Shown piece after piece: positions 26,809 to 36,465 of a stretch of DNA of 64,000 bases. How positions within the stretch are numbered: the stretch's first letter is position 1; each line of letters starts with the position of its first letter. The notes beneath the pieces are model-generated. The model searched no databases, was not told the origin of the DNA, and worked only from the letters and a program-made list of their open reading frames with translations. The position numbers and the translations under genes are program-made. The DNA lies in contig NZ_SWKM01000012.1 in assembly GCF_005871205.1 (NCBI RefSeq), positions 310,001 through 374,000 on the forward strand, in the 5' to 3' direction. This DNA is from Marinobacter alexandrii (lineage in GTDB: Bacteria; Pseudomonadota; Gammaproteobacteria; Pseudomonadales; Oleiphilaceae).

Positions 26809-28135
26809 GCCCGCCAGTCAGACCTACCCAGAAACCGGCCGCGCCCATGGCGGGCCAGAGCACATCCGTGAAGGTCAGCAGATAGCCCAGGGGCAGTCCC
26901 ACGCCCCAGAATGAAAACAGCATGATGAACATGGGGATGCGGGTGTCCTTGTAGCCCCTCAGGGCGCTGATGCAGGTGACCTGGATCACGTCGGCGATCT
27001 GGAACAGGGCGGCAAACAGCAGTAGCCGGATGGTGACTTGCCGTACCTCGATTTCGCCGGTGTAGAGCGCGGCGATGCCCTCTGAAAAAACCCACAGCAA
27101 GATCGCGAACACCAGCGCCGTCGCCGCGGCCAGAATCAGGGAACTGCGGGAGATCAGCCGGGCCGCATCTTGCGCCCCAGCCCCCATCAGGAAACTGACC
27201 CGCAAGGTCAGCGCCATGCCTATACTCAAGGGCAGCATGAACAGCAGCGAAACCACGTTCAGCGCGATCTGGTGGCCAGCGACAACCACTGGCCCCAGTG
27301 GTGCCAGGAACAGGGCGATGACTGAAAACATACTGGCTTCCACGAAGATGGTGAAGCCGATGGGCACGCCAAGTTTCAGTATGTAGATCAGGCCGGCAAG
27401 CTCCGGTTTGGCCCAGTCAGCGAGCAGGTGAAACCGGCGGTAGGCGTGGCTTCGGTTGAGGTACACCAGCAGTGCCGCGGCGGCGATGCCGTTGGACAGG
27501 GAGGTGGCCCAGCCGCAGCCAACCCCGCCCATGGCTGGCAGGCCGAGTTTGCCGTAGATAAAGATGTAGTTCAGCGGCAGGTTGATCAGGGTGCTCAGCA
27601 CCGAAAACGCCATGATCACCCGGGTGTGACCAAGGCCGTCGGTCAAACCTCGAAGAGCGGTCATCATCAGCATGGCCGGTACACCCCAGGCAAAGGCATT
27701 GAGGTAGCCTTGGGTAATTCCGGCGGTATCTTTCTCCAGATTGAGCAGGGCCAGCACCGGATGCACGTTCGTTAACAGCAGGATCATGATCACCGAGCCA
27801 GCAGCCGCCAGATACAAACCCTGCCAGGTGGTCGGCATGATCCGGTCGAGGGTTCGGGCACCATTGTAGCCAGAGATGATCGGTTGCAGAGCGCCCAACA
27901 GACCCATGAAGAACAGGAACAAGGGCATCCACAGGCTGCTACCAATGCCCACGGCGGCCAGATCTTTGGCGCTGGCGTGACCGGCCATAACGGTATCGAT
28001 TACGCCGTTCGCCATTTGGGCAATCTGGGCGATCAGAATCGGGCCGCCGAGCATCGCCAGGGTGCGCCACTCGATCAGGGTTCGGGTCACCAATGGCTGG
28101 CGCAATTCCGGTAATGGCTGGTGACTCTCGTCCAT
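26738..28135 (-). CDS. MATE-family multidrug/Na+ antiporter (NorM-like)
   Basis: About 465 residues with twelve predicted helices; exports cationic drugs or metabolites using Na+ or H+. Characteristic segments are LGGPILIAQIAQMANGVIDT, GHASAKDLAAVGIGSSLWM, GLTDGLGHTRVIM and GHQIALNVVSL. ATG 28135 is chosen because it leaves a short N-terminal tail before helix 1; in-frame ATGs at 28183 and 28252 would add residues without homology. None has a clear ribosome site. The gene diverges from a DMT-family gene. Confidence 0.88.
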   Translation of the reverse strand: MDESHQPLPELRQPLVTRTLIEWRTLAMLGGPILIAQIAQMANGVIDTVMAGHASAKDLAAVGIGSSLWMPLFLFFMGLLGALQPIISGYNGARTLDRIMPTTWQGLYLAAAGSVIMILLLTNVHPVLALLNLEKDTAGITQGYLNAFAWGVPAMLMMTALRGLTDGLGHTRVIMAFSVLSTLINLPLNYIFIYGKLGLPAMGGVGCGWATSLSNGIAAAALLVYLNRSHAYRRFHLLADWAKPELAGLIYILKLGVPIGFTIFVEASMFSVIALFLAPLGPVVVAGHQIALNVVSLLFMLPLSIGMALTLRVSFLMGAGAQDAARLISRSSLILAAATALVFAILLWVFSEGIAALYTGEIEVRQVTIRLLLFAALFQIADVIQVTCISALRGYKDTRIPMFIMLFSFWGVGLPLGYLLTFTDVLWPAMGAAGFWVGLTGGLTSASILLGWRLFRYAPNGVEHK

Positions 28136-28297
28136 GGCTGGGTTGGTCCGGTTGTGGAGATTTCGGGGTTGCAGGCCGGGCATGGTAACTGATCTGACGG
28201 ATCCCCGGCATCGGTGTTTATGCGCCTTTTCGCCACTGCAAGGCGGGCCCAAAAGCGGTTAAAGTACGCGCCTTGATTTTAAAGGGTGGCAGTCAAA

Positions 28298-29188
28298 ATG
28301 GGGTTACTGGTTTTTGTTACGGTGCTGTGGGCATTCTCGTTCAGTCTGATCGGCGAATTCCTGGCCGGCCAGGTGGACAGTGATTTCGCTGTGCTCAGCC
28401 GTGTGTTATTGGGTGCCCTGGTGTTCCTTCCATTCACGCGCTGGCGGGGTGTGCCGTCGGGCATGAAGCTGGGAATCCTGGTCACCGGCATGCTGCAGTT
28501 TGGTATCACTTACCTGTGCCTGTACCGCTCTTTCAGTTACCTGAGTGTGCCGGAAGTGCTGCTGTTCACCATCTTCACGCCCCTGTACGTGACTCTGATT
28601 GATGACGCCCTGTTCCGACGCTTCTCACCGGTGGCGCTGGTTGCCGCCGTCGTTGCCACCCTGGGGGCGGGGATCATCCGTTACGATGGCCTGAGTGAGG
28701 ATTTCATTACCGGTTTCCTGTTGCTGCAGGTGGCCAACTTCACCTTTGCTGCAGGGCAGGTGGGTTATAAGCACATCATGCAACGCCACCAACTGGCACT
28801 GCCTGCGTATCGCACCTTTGGCTATTTCTTCATCGGTGCGCTGGTGATTGCACTGCCGTCATTCCTGGTGTTCGGTAATCCGGATCGTCTGCCAGCCACC
28901 TCAATGCAATGGGGCATCCTGGCCTGGCTCGGGCTGGCGGCCTCTGGTCTTGGCCTGTTCCTGTGGAACCGAGGCGCCTGCTACGTCGATGCCGGCACCC
29001 TGGCAATCATGAACAATGCGCTGGTGCCCGCTGGCTTGTTGGTGAACCTGCTGATCTGGAATCGGGACGCGGACCTCAGCCGACTGGCCATAGGTGGTGG
29101 TGTGATTGCGCTTTCGCTGTGGGTGAATGCCCGTTTCCATCCCCGTGCGCGTCTGGTAACGAAGGGTGCCGAAGCATCCGCGGGTTAA
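28298..29188 (+). CDS. EamA/DMT-family transporter
   Basis: About 296 residues and ten helices as two EamA repeats. It begins directly with a hydrophobic segment ([19 protein letters not shown]). It belongs to the carboxylate/amino-acid transporter type of the drug/metabolite superfamily; a [22 protein letters not shown] fourth helix and [16 protein letters not shown] near the end fit. Substrate unknown. ATG 28298 lies 8 nt after AAAGGGTGG. The downstream taxis-receptor frame starts about 95 nt after the stop. Confidence 0.82.
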   Translation: MGLLVFVTVLWAFSFSLIGEFLAGQVDSDFAVLSRVLLGALVFLPFTRWRGVPSGMKLGILVTGMLQFGITYLCLYRSFSYLSVPEVLLFTIFTPLYVTLIDDALFRRFSPVALVAAVVATLGAGIIRYDGLSEDFITGFLLLQVANFTFAAGQVGYKHIMQRHQLALPAYRTFGYFFIGALVIALPSFLVFGNPDRLPATSMQWGILAWLGLAASGLGLFLWNRGACYVDAGTLAIMNNALVPAGLLVNLLIWNRDADLSRLAIGGGVIALSLWVNARFHPRARLVTKGAEASAG

Positions 29189-29282
29189 AGTTGTCGAGGA
29201 AGATGCCGTTAACATTGCGGCTAAAGCCACCGTTAAAGCCGATGCCTGTTTACATCTGATCTCAAAGGAAGAGCAGACTTCT

Positions 29283-30857
29283 ATGCGTAAGAATCTCCCG
29301 GTAACCCAGCGTGAAGTGACCATGCCCAAGGGTGGTCGATTAATATCCACTACCGATCTCAAGGGCGTGATTACCTATTGCAACGACGCCTTTGTGGCGA
29401 TCTGCGGCTTCTCCCGCGACGAGCTGATTGGTCAGGCTCATAACATCATCCGTCATCCGGACATGCCGGCCCCGGTGTATCAGGGTATGTGGGAGTATCT
29501 CAAAGCTGGCAAGGCCTGGATGGGGGTCGTAAAGAACCGGACCAAGACCGGGGATCACTACTGGGTCAGCGCCTACGTAACCCCGATTCGGGAAAATGGA
29601 CAGCTGGTTGGCTACGAATCGGTTCGGGTTGCACCGACTAGAGACCAGATTGACCGGGCGGAGTCTCTGTACGAACGTATTTCTGCGGGGAAATCTATTC
29701 TGAGCGCAGGCAATCGTTTGGCGTCGGTTGTGAAATCGGGGTGGCCGATGATCCTGTCGCTGGTGTTAAGCCTGGTGGCATTGCTGTTCGATCAGAACTG
29801 GCTGGCGGCTACCATCATTGTGGTTGGTCATCTGTTGGGCGCAGGCCTGTTACTGGGTTCGATTACCGGCCGCCTCAATCGCTTGCTCAAGCTACGGCCC
29901 GATGCCTTCCGGGATCCGGTGGTCGCCAGAACCTACAGTGACGAAAGCGGACTGTTCTCACAGTTGGGGCTGTTGTTGTTGAGTGAGGATGCCCGTATCA
30001 GGACGGCACTCGCCCGCATCGAAGATCAGGCCGAGCTGTTGTTTGAACAGGCAAGAGCATCACATGGCTTTATCAGCGACGGTGCATCGGCGATTGCCCG
30101 TCAGCGGGCTGAGACAGACCAGACCGCTTCCGCCGTCAACGAGATGACCGCATCGATTCAGGAAGTAAGTGAATCAGTTACCGTCAATGCGCGAGCGGCG
30201 GAGGAAGCCAATCGTCTGGCGACGGTTGGCAGCGAACGCAGCTCCGAGGCGCTGGTGGCCATTGAGCAACTGGTCGGTCGGGTGAATGGCATTGGAAAAA
30301 GCATTGGCCAGTTGGGCGAGTCCACCAAGAGTATCGGTGAGGCCGCAAGCCTGATCTCGGAAATTGCAGAGCAGACTAACCTCCTGGCGCTGAACGCGGC
30401 CATTGAGGCGGCGCGAGCCGGAGAGCAGGGGCGTGGTTTTGCCGTGGTGGCGGATGAGGTGCGCTCTCTGGCTCAGCGAACCAGGGAATCTACCGTGCGT
30501 ATCCAGGATGTCATCAATGACTTCCGTGGCCAGGTCGAGGTGGCCGTACAGGCGACCCGGGACGGCGAATCGGTGGCGGGTGAAGGCCTGGCCAAGGTTC
30601 AGGAAGCGGAAACGTCGCTGCGGGATATCGTGACCTCGATTCAGACAATTTCCGACAGCTTTATCAGCATGTCGGCGGCGTTCGAAGAACAAAGCCAGGT
30701 ATCGGATGAGATTAACCGACAGGTGACCAACATCGCGGAACTGGCAGACCACAGCGATGAGCAGGCCAGCTCCGCAAAACAGAGTAGCGATCACCTCAGT
30801 GCCATGTCGCGCGGCCTGAAAGATCTGGTCACGCGCTTTATCAGCAAAAACGGATAG
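29283..30857 (+). CDS. Aer-like PAS methyl-accepting chemotaxis protein
   Basis: About 524 residues. An N-terminal PAS domain (about 15-120; [32 protein letters not shown]) matches Aer-type energy-taxis receptors that bind FAD. A hydrophobic hairpin (about 150-200) anchors it to the membrane without a large periplasmic domain. The C-terminal signalling domain contains the hairpin tip [20 protein letters not shown] and [21 protein letters not shown] 29283 has AAGGAAG upstream; a longer frame from 29166 overlaps the transporter gene and adds non-homologous residues. A classical HAMP domain is not evident. Confidence 0.9.
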   Translation: MRKNLPVTQREVTMPKGGRLISTTDLKGVITYCNDAFVAICGFSRDELIGQAHNIIRHPDMPAPVYQGMWEYLKAGKAWMGVVKNRTKTGDHYWVSAYVTPIRENGQLVGYESVRVAPTRDQIDRAESLYERISAGKSILSAGNRLASVVKSGWPMILSLVLSLVALLFDQNWLAATIIVVGHLLGAGLLLGSITGRLNRLLKLRPDAFRDPVVARTYSDESGLFSQLGLLLLSEDARIRTALARIEDQAELLFEQARASHGFISDGASAIARQRAETDQTASAVNEMTASIQEVSESVTVNARAAEEANRLATVGSERSSEALVAIEQLVGRVNGIGKSIGQLGESTKSIGEAASLISEIAEQTNLLALNAAIEAARAGEQGRGFAVVADEVRSLAQRTRESTVRIQDVINDFRGQVEVAVQATRDGESVAGEGLAKVQEAETSLRDIVTSIQTISDSFISMSAAFEEQSQVSDEINRQVTNIAELADHSDEQASSAKQSSDHLSAMSRGLKDLVTRFISKNG

Positions 30858-30881
30858 TTAGAAAAACTGATCTGATTGGGG

Positions 30882-30940
30882 TTCCGGCAGTCCCGGAAGC
30901 CATCCCCGGCCAGCACTGGCATCATGCCGTCAGTGCTGGC
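30882..30940. terminator. Two consecutive hairpins after the Aer-like gene
   Basis: TTCCGG/CCGGAA (30882-30898, 5-nt loop) is followed by a stronger hairpin with perfect 10-bp arms GCCAGCACTG/CAGTGCTGGC (30909-30940). There is no U-tract, so this could be a weak terminator, an mRNA stabiliser or a regulatory leader for the NSS transporter downstream. Confidence 0.45.
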
Positions 30941-31023
30941 AGAATTCCGCACCATCAGTCCGGGACCTGCCCGGGCGTAAATATTCGTCCCCTATTCCTC
31001 AGCCAAAAGCACAGGAAATTATC

Positions 31024-32421
31024 ATGACTCAGTCCAACTCGGCTTCGGGCAACGGCGCAGAGGCAGCTCGTGGTCTCTGGTCCTCCCGGTTGGCTTTCAT
31101 ACTTGCGGCGACTGGTTCTGCCGTCGGCCTTGGCAATATCTGGAAGTTTCCCTACGTCACCGGCGAAAACGGTGGCGGCGCCTTTGTGCTGGTGTATCTG
31201 TTATGCATCGCGATAATCGGTATCCCCATCCTGATGGCCGAGGTGTTCATTGGTCGCAATGGCCGGCACAACCCCATTACCAGTATGCGGCTGGTGGCAG
31301 AGCGCAACTTGAGATCCCCGATGTGGCGGATTTCCGCCATCGTGGGCATGGTCGCGGCGTTCGTGATCCTGTCCTTCTACTCGGTGATCGGTGGTTGGTC
31401 GGCGTCATATGTGGGCCACGCAGCTATGGGCGATTTCACAGGTGGCACCGCAGAGTCCATTGGTGATCTATTCGGCGGCTTGCTGGCGAGCCCGGTTCAA
31501 TTGCTGGTCTGGCACACTGTCTTCATGGCGCTGGTAGTATTGGTAGTGTCTCGCGGGCTTAAAGGTGGCCTGGAGAAAGCCGCCACCATCCTGATGCCGG
31601 CCTTGTTCATCCTGCTGCTGCTGGCCGTGGGTTATGCCGCCACCACCGGTCATTTCGGTGAGGCGGTCAGTTTTCTGTTTACACCGGATTTCGGCGCCCT
31701 GTCGGTCAGCGGTGTGCTCATTGCCCTTGGTCACGCCTTCTTTACCCTGAGCCTGGGTATGGCCATCATGATGGCCTACGGCTCGTACCTGGGCCGGGAT
31801 GTTTCTATTGCCCGCACCGCCATCAGTGTTGCGGTCATGGATACCGGCGTGGCATTGCTGGCGGGCCTGGCCATTTTCCCGGTGGTGTTTGCCAACGGTC
31901 TGGAGGCCGGTGCCGGTCCAGGTCTGATCTTCCAGACCCTGCCGCTGGCCTTCGGCAATATGCCCATGGGTGGGCTGTTCGGCACCCTGTTCTTCGTACT
32001 GCTGTTGTTCGCCGCCTGGACTTCCGGTATTTCGCTGCTGGAGCCGGTGGTTGAATGGGTAGAGGAAAGAACCAGTCTGTCTCGCACCGGTAGTGCGATT
32101 CTGGTGGGAGTCCTGTGCTGGGCACTGGGTATCGCCTCCATTCTGTCCCTTAACGTCTGGGCAGATGTGGCACCCCTGGCCATGTTTGAGCGGTTCGAGG
32201 GCAAAACCATCTTCGACCTGCTGGATTTCTTCACCGCCAACATCATGCTGCCCCTGTCTGGTCTGCTGACGGCACTGTTCGTGGGCTGGTTTGTGGCGAA
32301 GGAATCGCTGAAGCTGGATCTGGGTCTCGACGGCAGCGGCTTCCAGCTTTGGTTCGGGCTGATCCGTTTCGTGACGCCGGTGGCGGTTATTATTGTGTTT
32401 GCCTACAACCTTTTGGGCTAG
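31024..32421 (+). CDS. Neurotransmitter:sodium symporter (NSS/SNF) family transporter
   Basis: 465 residues with eleven to twelve helices, Na+-coupled uptake of an amino acid or related amine. The hallmark first helix AATGSAVGLGNIWKFPYVTGENGGGAF contains the unwound substrate and sodium site residues; GALSVSGVLIALGHAFFTLSLGMAIM contains the helix 6 region. Bacterial LeuT-type members transport leucine, tryptophan or tyrosine; the substrate here is not deducible. AGGAAATTATC precedes the ATG. A strong bidirectional terminator follows. Confidence 0.93.
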   Translation: MTQSNSASGNGAEAARGLWSSRLAFILAATGSAVGLGNIWKFPYVTGENGGGAFVLVYLLCIAIIGIPILMAEVFIGRNGRHNPITSMRLVAERNLRSPMWRISAIVGMVAAFVILSFYSVIGGWSASYVGHAAMGDFTGGTAESIGDLFGGLLASPVQLLVWHTVFMALVVLVVSRGLKGGLEKAATILMPALFILLLLAVGYAATTGHFGEAVSFLFTPDFGALSVSGVLIALGHAFFTLSLGMAIMMAYGSYLGRDVSIARTAISVAVMDTGVALLAGLAIFPVVFANGLEAGAGPGLIFQTLPLAFGNMPMGGLFGTLFFVLLLFAAWTSGISLLEPVVEWVEERTSLSRTGSAILVGVLCWALGIASILSLNVWADVAPLAMFERFEGKTIFDLLDFFTANIMLPLSGLLTALFVGWFVAKESLKLDLGLDGSGFQLWFGLIRFVTPVAVIIVFAYNLLG

Positions 32422-32451
32422 CACAGCCGCTGATTGGCCAGAAAGAAGCGA

Positions 32452-32487
32452 AAAAAAACCGGCTCTCATTTGAGGGCCGGTTTTTTT
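32452..32487. terminator. Strong bidirectional rho-independent terminator
   Basis: A long stem: AAAAAAACCGGC pairs with GCCGGTTTTTTT, with further internal pairing (CTC/GAG and a G-U) and a small loop. A- and T-tracts flank it on both sides. It separates the NSS gene from the convergent TRAP operon. Confidence 0.9.
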
Positions 32488-32547
32488 ATGGGCAATTCAT
32501 TCGGAAAAGGTTCTGGGCTTTAGGGCCTGTCCAGGTTGGTTATCGGA

Positions 32548-33858
32548 TCAGAAAAACAGATCTGGTAACCAGGTGGCGATTTCCGGGAACACCATGATCA
32601 AGCCGAGGCCAACAATCTCCACCAGCACGAACGGAACAATGGACCGGTAGATGTCGCCCATGGTGATACCTGGCGGAACGATGCCCTTCAGGTAGAACAG
32701 GTTGAAGCCGAATGGCGGCGTCATGTAGCCGATTTCCATGTTGATCACGAACAGGATGCCGAACCAGATCGGGTCGAACCCGAGGCTTTCGACAATGGGC
32801 ATGAACACCGGCAGCGTGATCAGCATGATACCGACCGGGTCCAGAACCATGGCCAGCAGGAACACAATCACCATCATCGCGATGATGATGCCCCAGGGAC
32901 CACCCGGGATCATGTTCATCAGGCTTTCGATCAGCTCCTGGGCGCCCATGCTCTGGTAGGCGGCGCTGAAAGCGTGAGCGGCAAACAGGATCCACATGAT
33001 CATGCCGGTCAGCTTGAAGGTGCGGATCGCTGCTTCCTGCAGCACGCTCCATTTGAACTGGCGATAGACCGCGGCCGAGATCAGTGCACCCAGTACACCC
33101 ATGGCGGCGGCTTCGGTGGGCGTGGTGATGCCCCCGATGATCGAGCCCAAGACCATGATCACCACGCCGATCGGCAACAGCACCGCCCGCAGAGCCCGGA
33201 ATTTTTCGGGCCAGCTGGCACGCTCTTCCTCCGGCAGCGCAGGTGCCAGTTCCGGCTGGAGGTGGCAGCGTACAATGATGTAGATGGCAGTGAGCACCAT
33301 CAGCAGCACACCTGGCATGATGCCGGCCGCAAACATTTTACCCACGGATACGCCGGTGATCAGCGCGTACAGGATCATCAGGATGCTGGGCGGGATCAGG
33401 ATGCCCCAGCCACCGCCGGTGTTGATCACGCCCAGTGCCATGCTCTTGTCGTAGCCGCGCTCCAGCATGGAGGGCAGGGCAATGGTGCCCATGGCGACAA
33501 CCGCGGCGCCACTGATGCCCACCATGGCGGCGAACACCGCGCAGATGCCGAGGGTGCCCAGCGCCAGGCCGCCCCGGAGACCGCCGCACCAGAGGTGCAT
33601 CATGCGATACAGATCTCGTGCTACACCGGTGCGCTCCAGGATCATGGCCATGAATACGAACAGAGGTATGGCCACCAGGGTAAAGCTGCCCATGGTGCCC
33701 CAGATCTGTGAGGCAACCATGTAGAAGGAGTCGAATCCCCAGGTGAAATACAGGAACACTACCGACACGCCGCCCAGCACGAACGCCAGCGGCAGGCCCA
33801 ATAGCAGGAAGAACAACAACGCTGCAAAAAACATCAGGGTCAGGGCTTCAATACTCAC
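32548..33858 (-). CDS. dctM: TRAP transporter large permease (DctM)
   Basis: A 436-residue inner-membrane protein with about twelve helices, forming the ion-coupled translocation subunit of a TRAP transporter. DctM-type motifs are LGLPLAFVLGGVSVVFL, IPLFVFMAMILERTGVA and AAMVGISGAAVVAMGTIALPSMLERGYDKSMALG, with INMEIGYMTPPFGFNLFYLKG near the end. Translation starts at GTG 33858, whose codon overlaps the dctQ stop as GTGA, implying coupling. The substrate is set by the binding protein at 34489-35535. Confidence 0.95.
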   Translation of the reverse strand: MSIEALTLMFFAALLFFLLLGLPLAFVLGGVSVVFLYFTWGFDSFYMVASQIWGTMGSFTLVAIPLFVFMAMILERTGVARDLYRMMHLWCGGLRGGLALGTLGICAVFAAMVGISGAAVVAMGTIALPSMLERGYDKSMALGVINTGGGWGILIPPSILMILYALITGVSVGKMFAAGIMPGVLLMVLTAIYIIVRCHLQPELAPALPEEERASWPEKFRALRAVLLPIGVVIMVLGSIIGGITTPTEAAAMGVLGALISAAVYRQFKWSVLQEAAIRTFKLTGMIMWILFAAHAFSAAYQSMGAQELIESLMNMIPGGPWGIIIAMMVIVFLLAMVLDPVGIMLITLPVFMPIVESLGFDPIWFGILFVINMEIGYMTPPFGFNLFYLKGIVPPGITMGDIYRSIVPFVLVEIVGLGLIMVFPEIATWLPDLFF

Positions 33859-34400
33859 AAGTGTTCTCCCTCAGGCTCGCCCTGATCCGGCGTGTAGTAA
33901 TCCAGGTTGAAAGCGACGGCAATGTCTTCCAGCAGTTTGACCAGCCCCTGGAGCACCAACAGACCGGTCCCGAGGGGAATAGCCAGTTTCACTGGCCAGA
34001 TGGGCGGATTCCAGGCCGAATAGGAGGTTTCCCAACTGGAGATCGACTCCTGGGCCATATCGATCCCGAACCAGAGCAGGGCCAGGGTAAAGATAAAGAA
34101 AATGACCGAAGTGAACAGGTCCAGCACCGCCCGCTTGCGCGGCTTCAGGTGAGAGTGCAACAGGTCGACATTCACGTGGCCCCGGTGCGCCATAATGTAG
34201 CCACCGGACATCACCGCGTAGATGCCGAACAGCATCTGGGTGAACTCATTGGTCCACACCGTGGGGGCGTTCAGCAGGTAGCGAAAGCCCACCTCCAGCA
34301 GCAGGAACGCGAACATCGCAAATATGAGCAGGGCTATCCAGCGCCCGACAAAGTCGTTGAGACGGGTAACCCCTCTCATGAATGCACTCAGCACACTCAT
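33855..34400 (-). CDS. dctQ: TRAP transporter small permease (DctQ)
   Basis: About 181 residues with four helices, the partner of DctM. A typical DctQ segment is FLLLEVGFRYLLNAPTVWTNEF, then GIYAVMSGGYIMAHRGHVNVDLL. ATG 34400 is preferred because GGAG lies 6 nt upstream; ATG 34436 would lengthen the N terminus and run into the intergenic hairpin. It overlaps dctM by 4 nt. Confidence 0.92.
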   Translation of the reverse strand: MSVLSAFMRGVTRLNDFVGRWIALLIFAMFAFLLLEVGFRYLLNAPTVWTNEFTQMLFGIYAVMSGGYIMAHRGHVNVDLLHSHLKPRKRAVLDLFTSVIFFIFTLALLWFGIDMAQESISSWETSYSAWNPPIWPVKLAIPLGTGLLVLQGLVKLLEDIAVAFNLDYYTPDQGEPEGEHL

Positions 34401-34435
34401 GGCATTCTCCGGAAGGACGGTGACTGTATTTCGCA

Positions 34436-34466
34436 AGAAAAGGCCGGAGTCGATATGCTCCGGCCT
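34436..34466 (-). terminator. Terminator/attenuator between dctP and dctQ
   Basis: On the minus strand a 9-bp stem AGGCCGGAG/CTCCGGCCT is followed by TTTTCTT. It sits after the binding-protein gene and before the permease genes, so it should reduce transcription into dctQM relative to dctP. Confidence 0.75.
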
Positions 34467-34488
34467 ACCAGGTACTGGCTAACGCGGG

Positions 34489-35535
34489 TTAGAGGTAGCC
34501 AAGCTCCGAGAGATAGCTCTTCAGCATGTCCAGGGCTTTCTGGGCGTTGTCGCCGCGCTTACCCTCTTCGTCCCACATGGCCTGGGCGGTCTTCACCAGT
34601 TTGTCCTGAACGTTATCTGGCAGCACGTTTACCTCGACACCCTGCTCGGCAATGGCTTTGGCAAGAGTGATGCGTTCTTTGTACAGGTACTCGTTGGTGC
34701 GAATCCAGAACTGCTCGTCCAGGGCGTCCTTGACGATTTTCTGCATGTCTTCAGGAAGCTTATTCAGAGCCTTGTGGCTGATGATGATCACGTCGGTACC
34801 GGCAATGTTCAGGGCCGGCTGGACGTGGTATTTCGCCACTTCATAGAGGCCCATGCTGGACGCGCCCTGGGAAGCACCCCAATGGGCGCCGTCGACGATG
34901 CCTGAATCCAGCGCGGAATAGAGTTCGCTGCCAGGAATGTAGGAGGCGGCCGCGCCGGCTTCAGTCAGGAAGGTTTGCAGCGCGCCCGAGGAGCGGATCT
35001 TCAGGCTGGTGAACTCGTCCCAGTTGGTGATGGGCTGCTTGACCACCATTTCGGTTGGGTAGACCTTGTCAGTGGCCCAGTAGACGCCGTGCTCGGCGGC
35101 TTCGTCACGAAGCATCTGTTCAAAGCCAATGTTCTTGTGGAAGTAGGCTGCTTCCCAGACGTTACGGAACGCGAATGGCAGGCCAGAAGCGATGCCGGCA
35201 AGCGATATCTTATCCTGGGCATAGGCGGGTGCAATGGTGCCCATCTCCAGAATGCCACGGCTGACGGCATTGAAGATTTCCTTGGATTTAAACAGGGCGC
35301 CCGCTTCATACAGCTTAAGCTGCAGGCGGCCATCGGTGCGCTCGTCGAGAACCCGCTGCAGACGCATCAGACTGTCGGTGTAAGAGCTGCTGGAGCCTGG
35401 CCAGTGGGACTGGACCTTCCAGGTGTAGGTTTCCTGGGCGGCAGCGGGTGCCGCGCTGAGCGCAGCGGAGATGCCCAGGGTTAACGCCGAGGCGTATACG
35501 GTCAGACTCTTGCGAGCTTGTGCGAACAGGTTCAT
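34489..35535 (-). CDS. dctP: TRAP transporter periplasmic substrate-binding protein (DctP)
   Basis: About 348 residues. A Sec signal peptide ends in AAPAAAQE (residues about 20-32), followed by a DctP-fold domain: YTWKVQSHWPGSSSSYTDS, the conserved arginine region SLKIRSSG and the GSELYSALDSGIVDGAHWG block. ATG 35535 is chosen because AGAGGT lies 6 nt upstream and the signal peptide then has normal length; an earlier in-frame ATG (35664) would hide the signal. Ligands of such proteins include C4-dicarboxylates, keto acids and aromatic acids; the adjacent acyl-CoA genes suggest an organic acid. It diverges from the enoyl-CoA hydratase gene. Confidence 0.92.
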   Translation of the reverse strand: MNLFAQARKSLTVYASALTLGISAALSAAPAAAQETYTWKVQSHWPGSSSSYTDSLMRLQRVLDERTDGRLQLKLYEAGALFKSKEIFNAVSRGILEMGTIAPAYAQDKISLAGIASGLPFAFRNVWEAAYFHKNIGFEQMLRDEAAEHGVYWATDKVYPTEMVVKQPITNWDEFTSLKIRSSGALQTFLTEAGAAASYIPGSELYSALDSGIVDGAHWGASQGASSMGLYEVAKYHVQPALNIAGTDVIIISHKALNKLPEDMQKIVKDALDEQFWIRTNEYLYKERITLAKAIAEQGVEVNVLPDNVQDKLVKTAQAMWDEEGKRGDNAQKALDMLKSYLSELGYL

Positions 35536-35697
35536 GGCAGACCTCTTATTTGTTGTGTTCGTTTTGTTTTTAGTTTCACTGTGCAGAACTTGTGACTGCA
35601 GGGTGAATTTATGTTCTCTGAATCTATCACAAGATTGGTCTTTTGCAATAGGATGTTTAGCCACAGCTTCCGATTAATCTTCAGACAGGATAGTCCA

Positions 35698-36438
35698 ATG
35701 ATCGATGCCCAGCAGTCTGGCGGAGTACTTCACCTGGTAATCAACCGCCCGGAAAAAAAGAACGCACTGACTCGCAGTATGTACAACGCCCTTGCCGAGG
35801 CAGTCACTAAGGCCAATCAGGATACTGAGGTCAGCGCCATTGTACTCTCTGGTGCCGGAGGGGTGTTTACCGCCGGTAATGACCTGGACGACTTTCGGGC
35901 CCGTGCCACCGATGCTAATCCCAAGCCGTCGGCCGGGCTGGCCTTTATAGAAGCCCTGATGGACTGCGACACCCCGGTCATCGTCGCGGTGGAGGGTTTG
36001 GCGATTGGTATTGGCACCACCCTGCTTCTGCACTGTGATTCGGTGATCACCGGTCGCAGCGCTACCTTTAAGACCGCGTTCGTGGATCTGGGCCTGGTGC
36101 CTGAAGCGGCCTCTACCGTGACCATGCCATTGCATCTGGGCGCGCGCCGGGCCGCTGACCTGTTGCTGATGGGCGAGGTGTTGACGGGCGACGAAGCCCG
36201 GGAGTGTGGGCTGGCCAGTAAGGTGGTGGACGACGGCACTGCGCTGGACGAGGCGCTGGCCCAGGCTGAGCGGCTTGCCGGCAAACCCAGGGACGCCCTG
36301 CGTGCCAGCAAGCGACTGATGCGCGCGCCGTGGCACGACCAGGTTAAAGCGGCACTCGAACGGGAGCGGGAGGTGTTTTCCCAAAGGCTCCGGTCCGAGG
36401 ACTGCCAGGCCGCGCTGAATCGCTTGTCGCGGCGTTAA
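35698..36438 (+). CDS. Enoyl-CoA hydratase/isomerase family protein
   Basis: About 246 residues of the crotonase fold. The oxyanion-hole regions are visible as NRPEKKNALTRSMYNAL, AGGVFTAGNDLDDF, AIGIGTTLLLHCD and FVDLGLVPEAAST. The second catalytic position appears to retain a Glu (LVPEAAS), while the first is Thr/Leu in AIGIGTT, so hydratase activity is not certain and isomerase activity is possible. ATG 35698 begins close to the fold; the longer frame from 35611 adds unrelated residues. Its stop faces the acyl-CoA ligase gene. Confidence 0.85.
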   Translation: MIDAQQSGGVLHLVINRPEKKNALTRSMYNALAEAVTKANQDTEVSAIVLSGAGGVFTAGNDLDDFRARATDANPKPSAGLAFIEALMDCDTPVIVAVEGLAIGIGTTLLLHCDSVITGRSATFKTAFVDLGLVPEAASTVTMPLHLGARRAADLLLMGEVLTGDEARECGLASKVVDDGTALDEALAQAERLAGKPRDALRASKRLMRAPWHDQVKAALEREREVFSQRLRSEDCQAALNRLSRR

Positions 36439-36465
36439 CCCTCCTTAAGAGAGTTAGAGCTGCGT

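Noticed and set aside
31468..32469. 333-codon minus-strand frame opposite the NSS transporter
   Set aside because: The sequence is rich in Gln, His and Arg, as expected from the antisense of membrane helices; no recognisable domain.
35589..35633. Inverted repeat CTTGTGA/TCACAAG in the dctP/hydratase gap
   Set aside because: 7-bp arms separated by 31 nt; the spacing is not typical of an operator and chance occurrence is likely.
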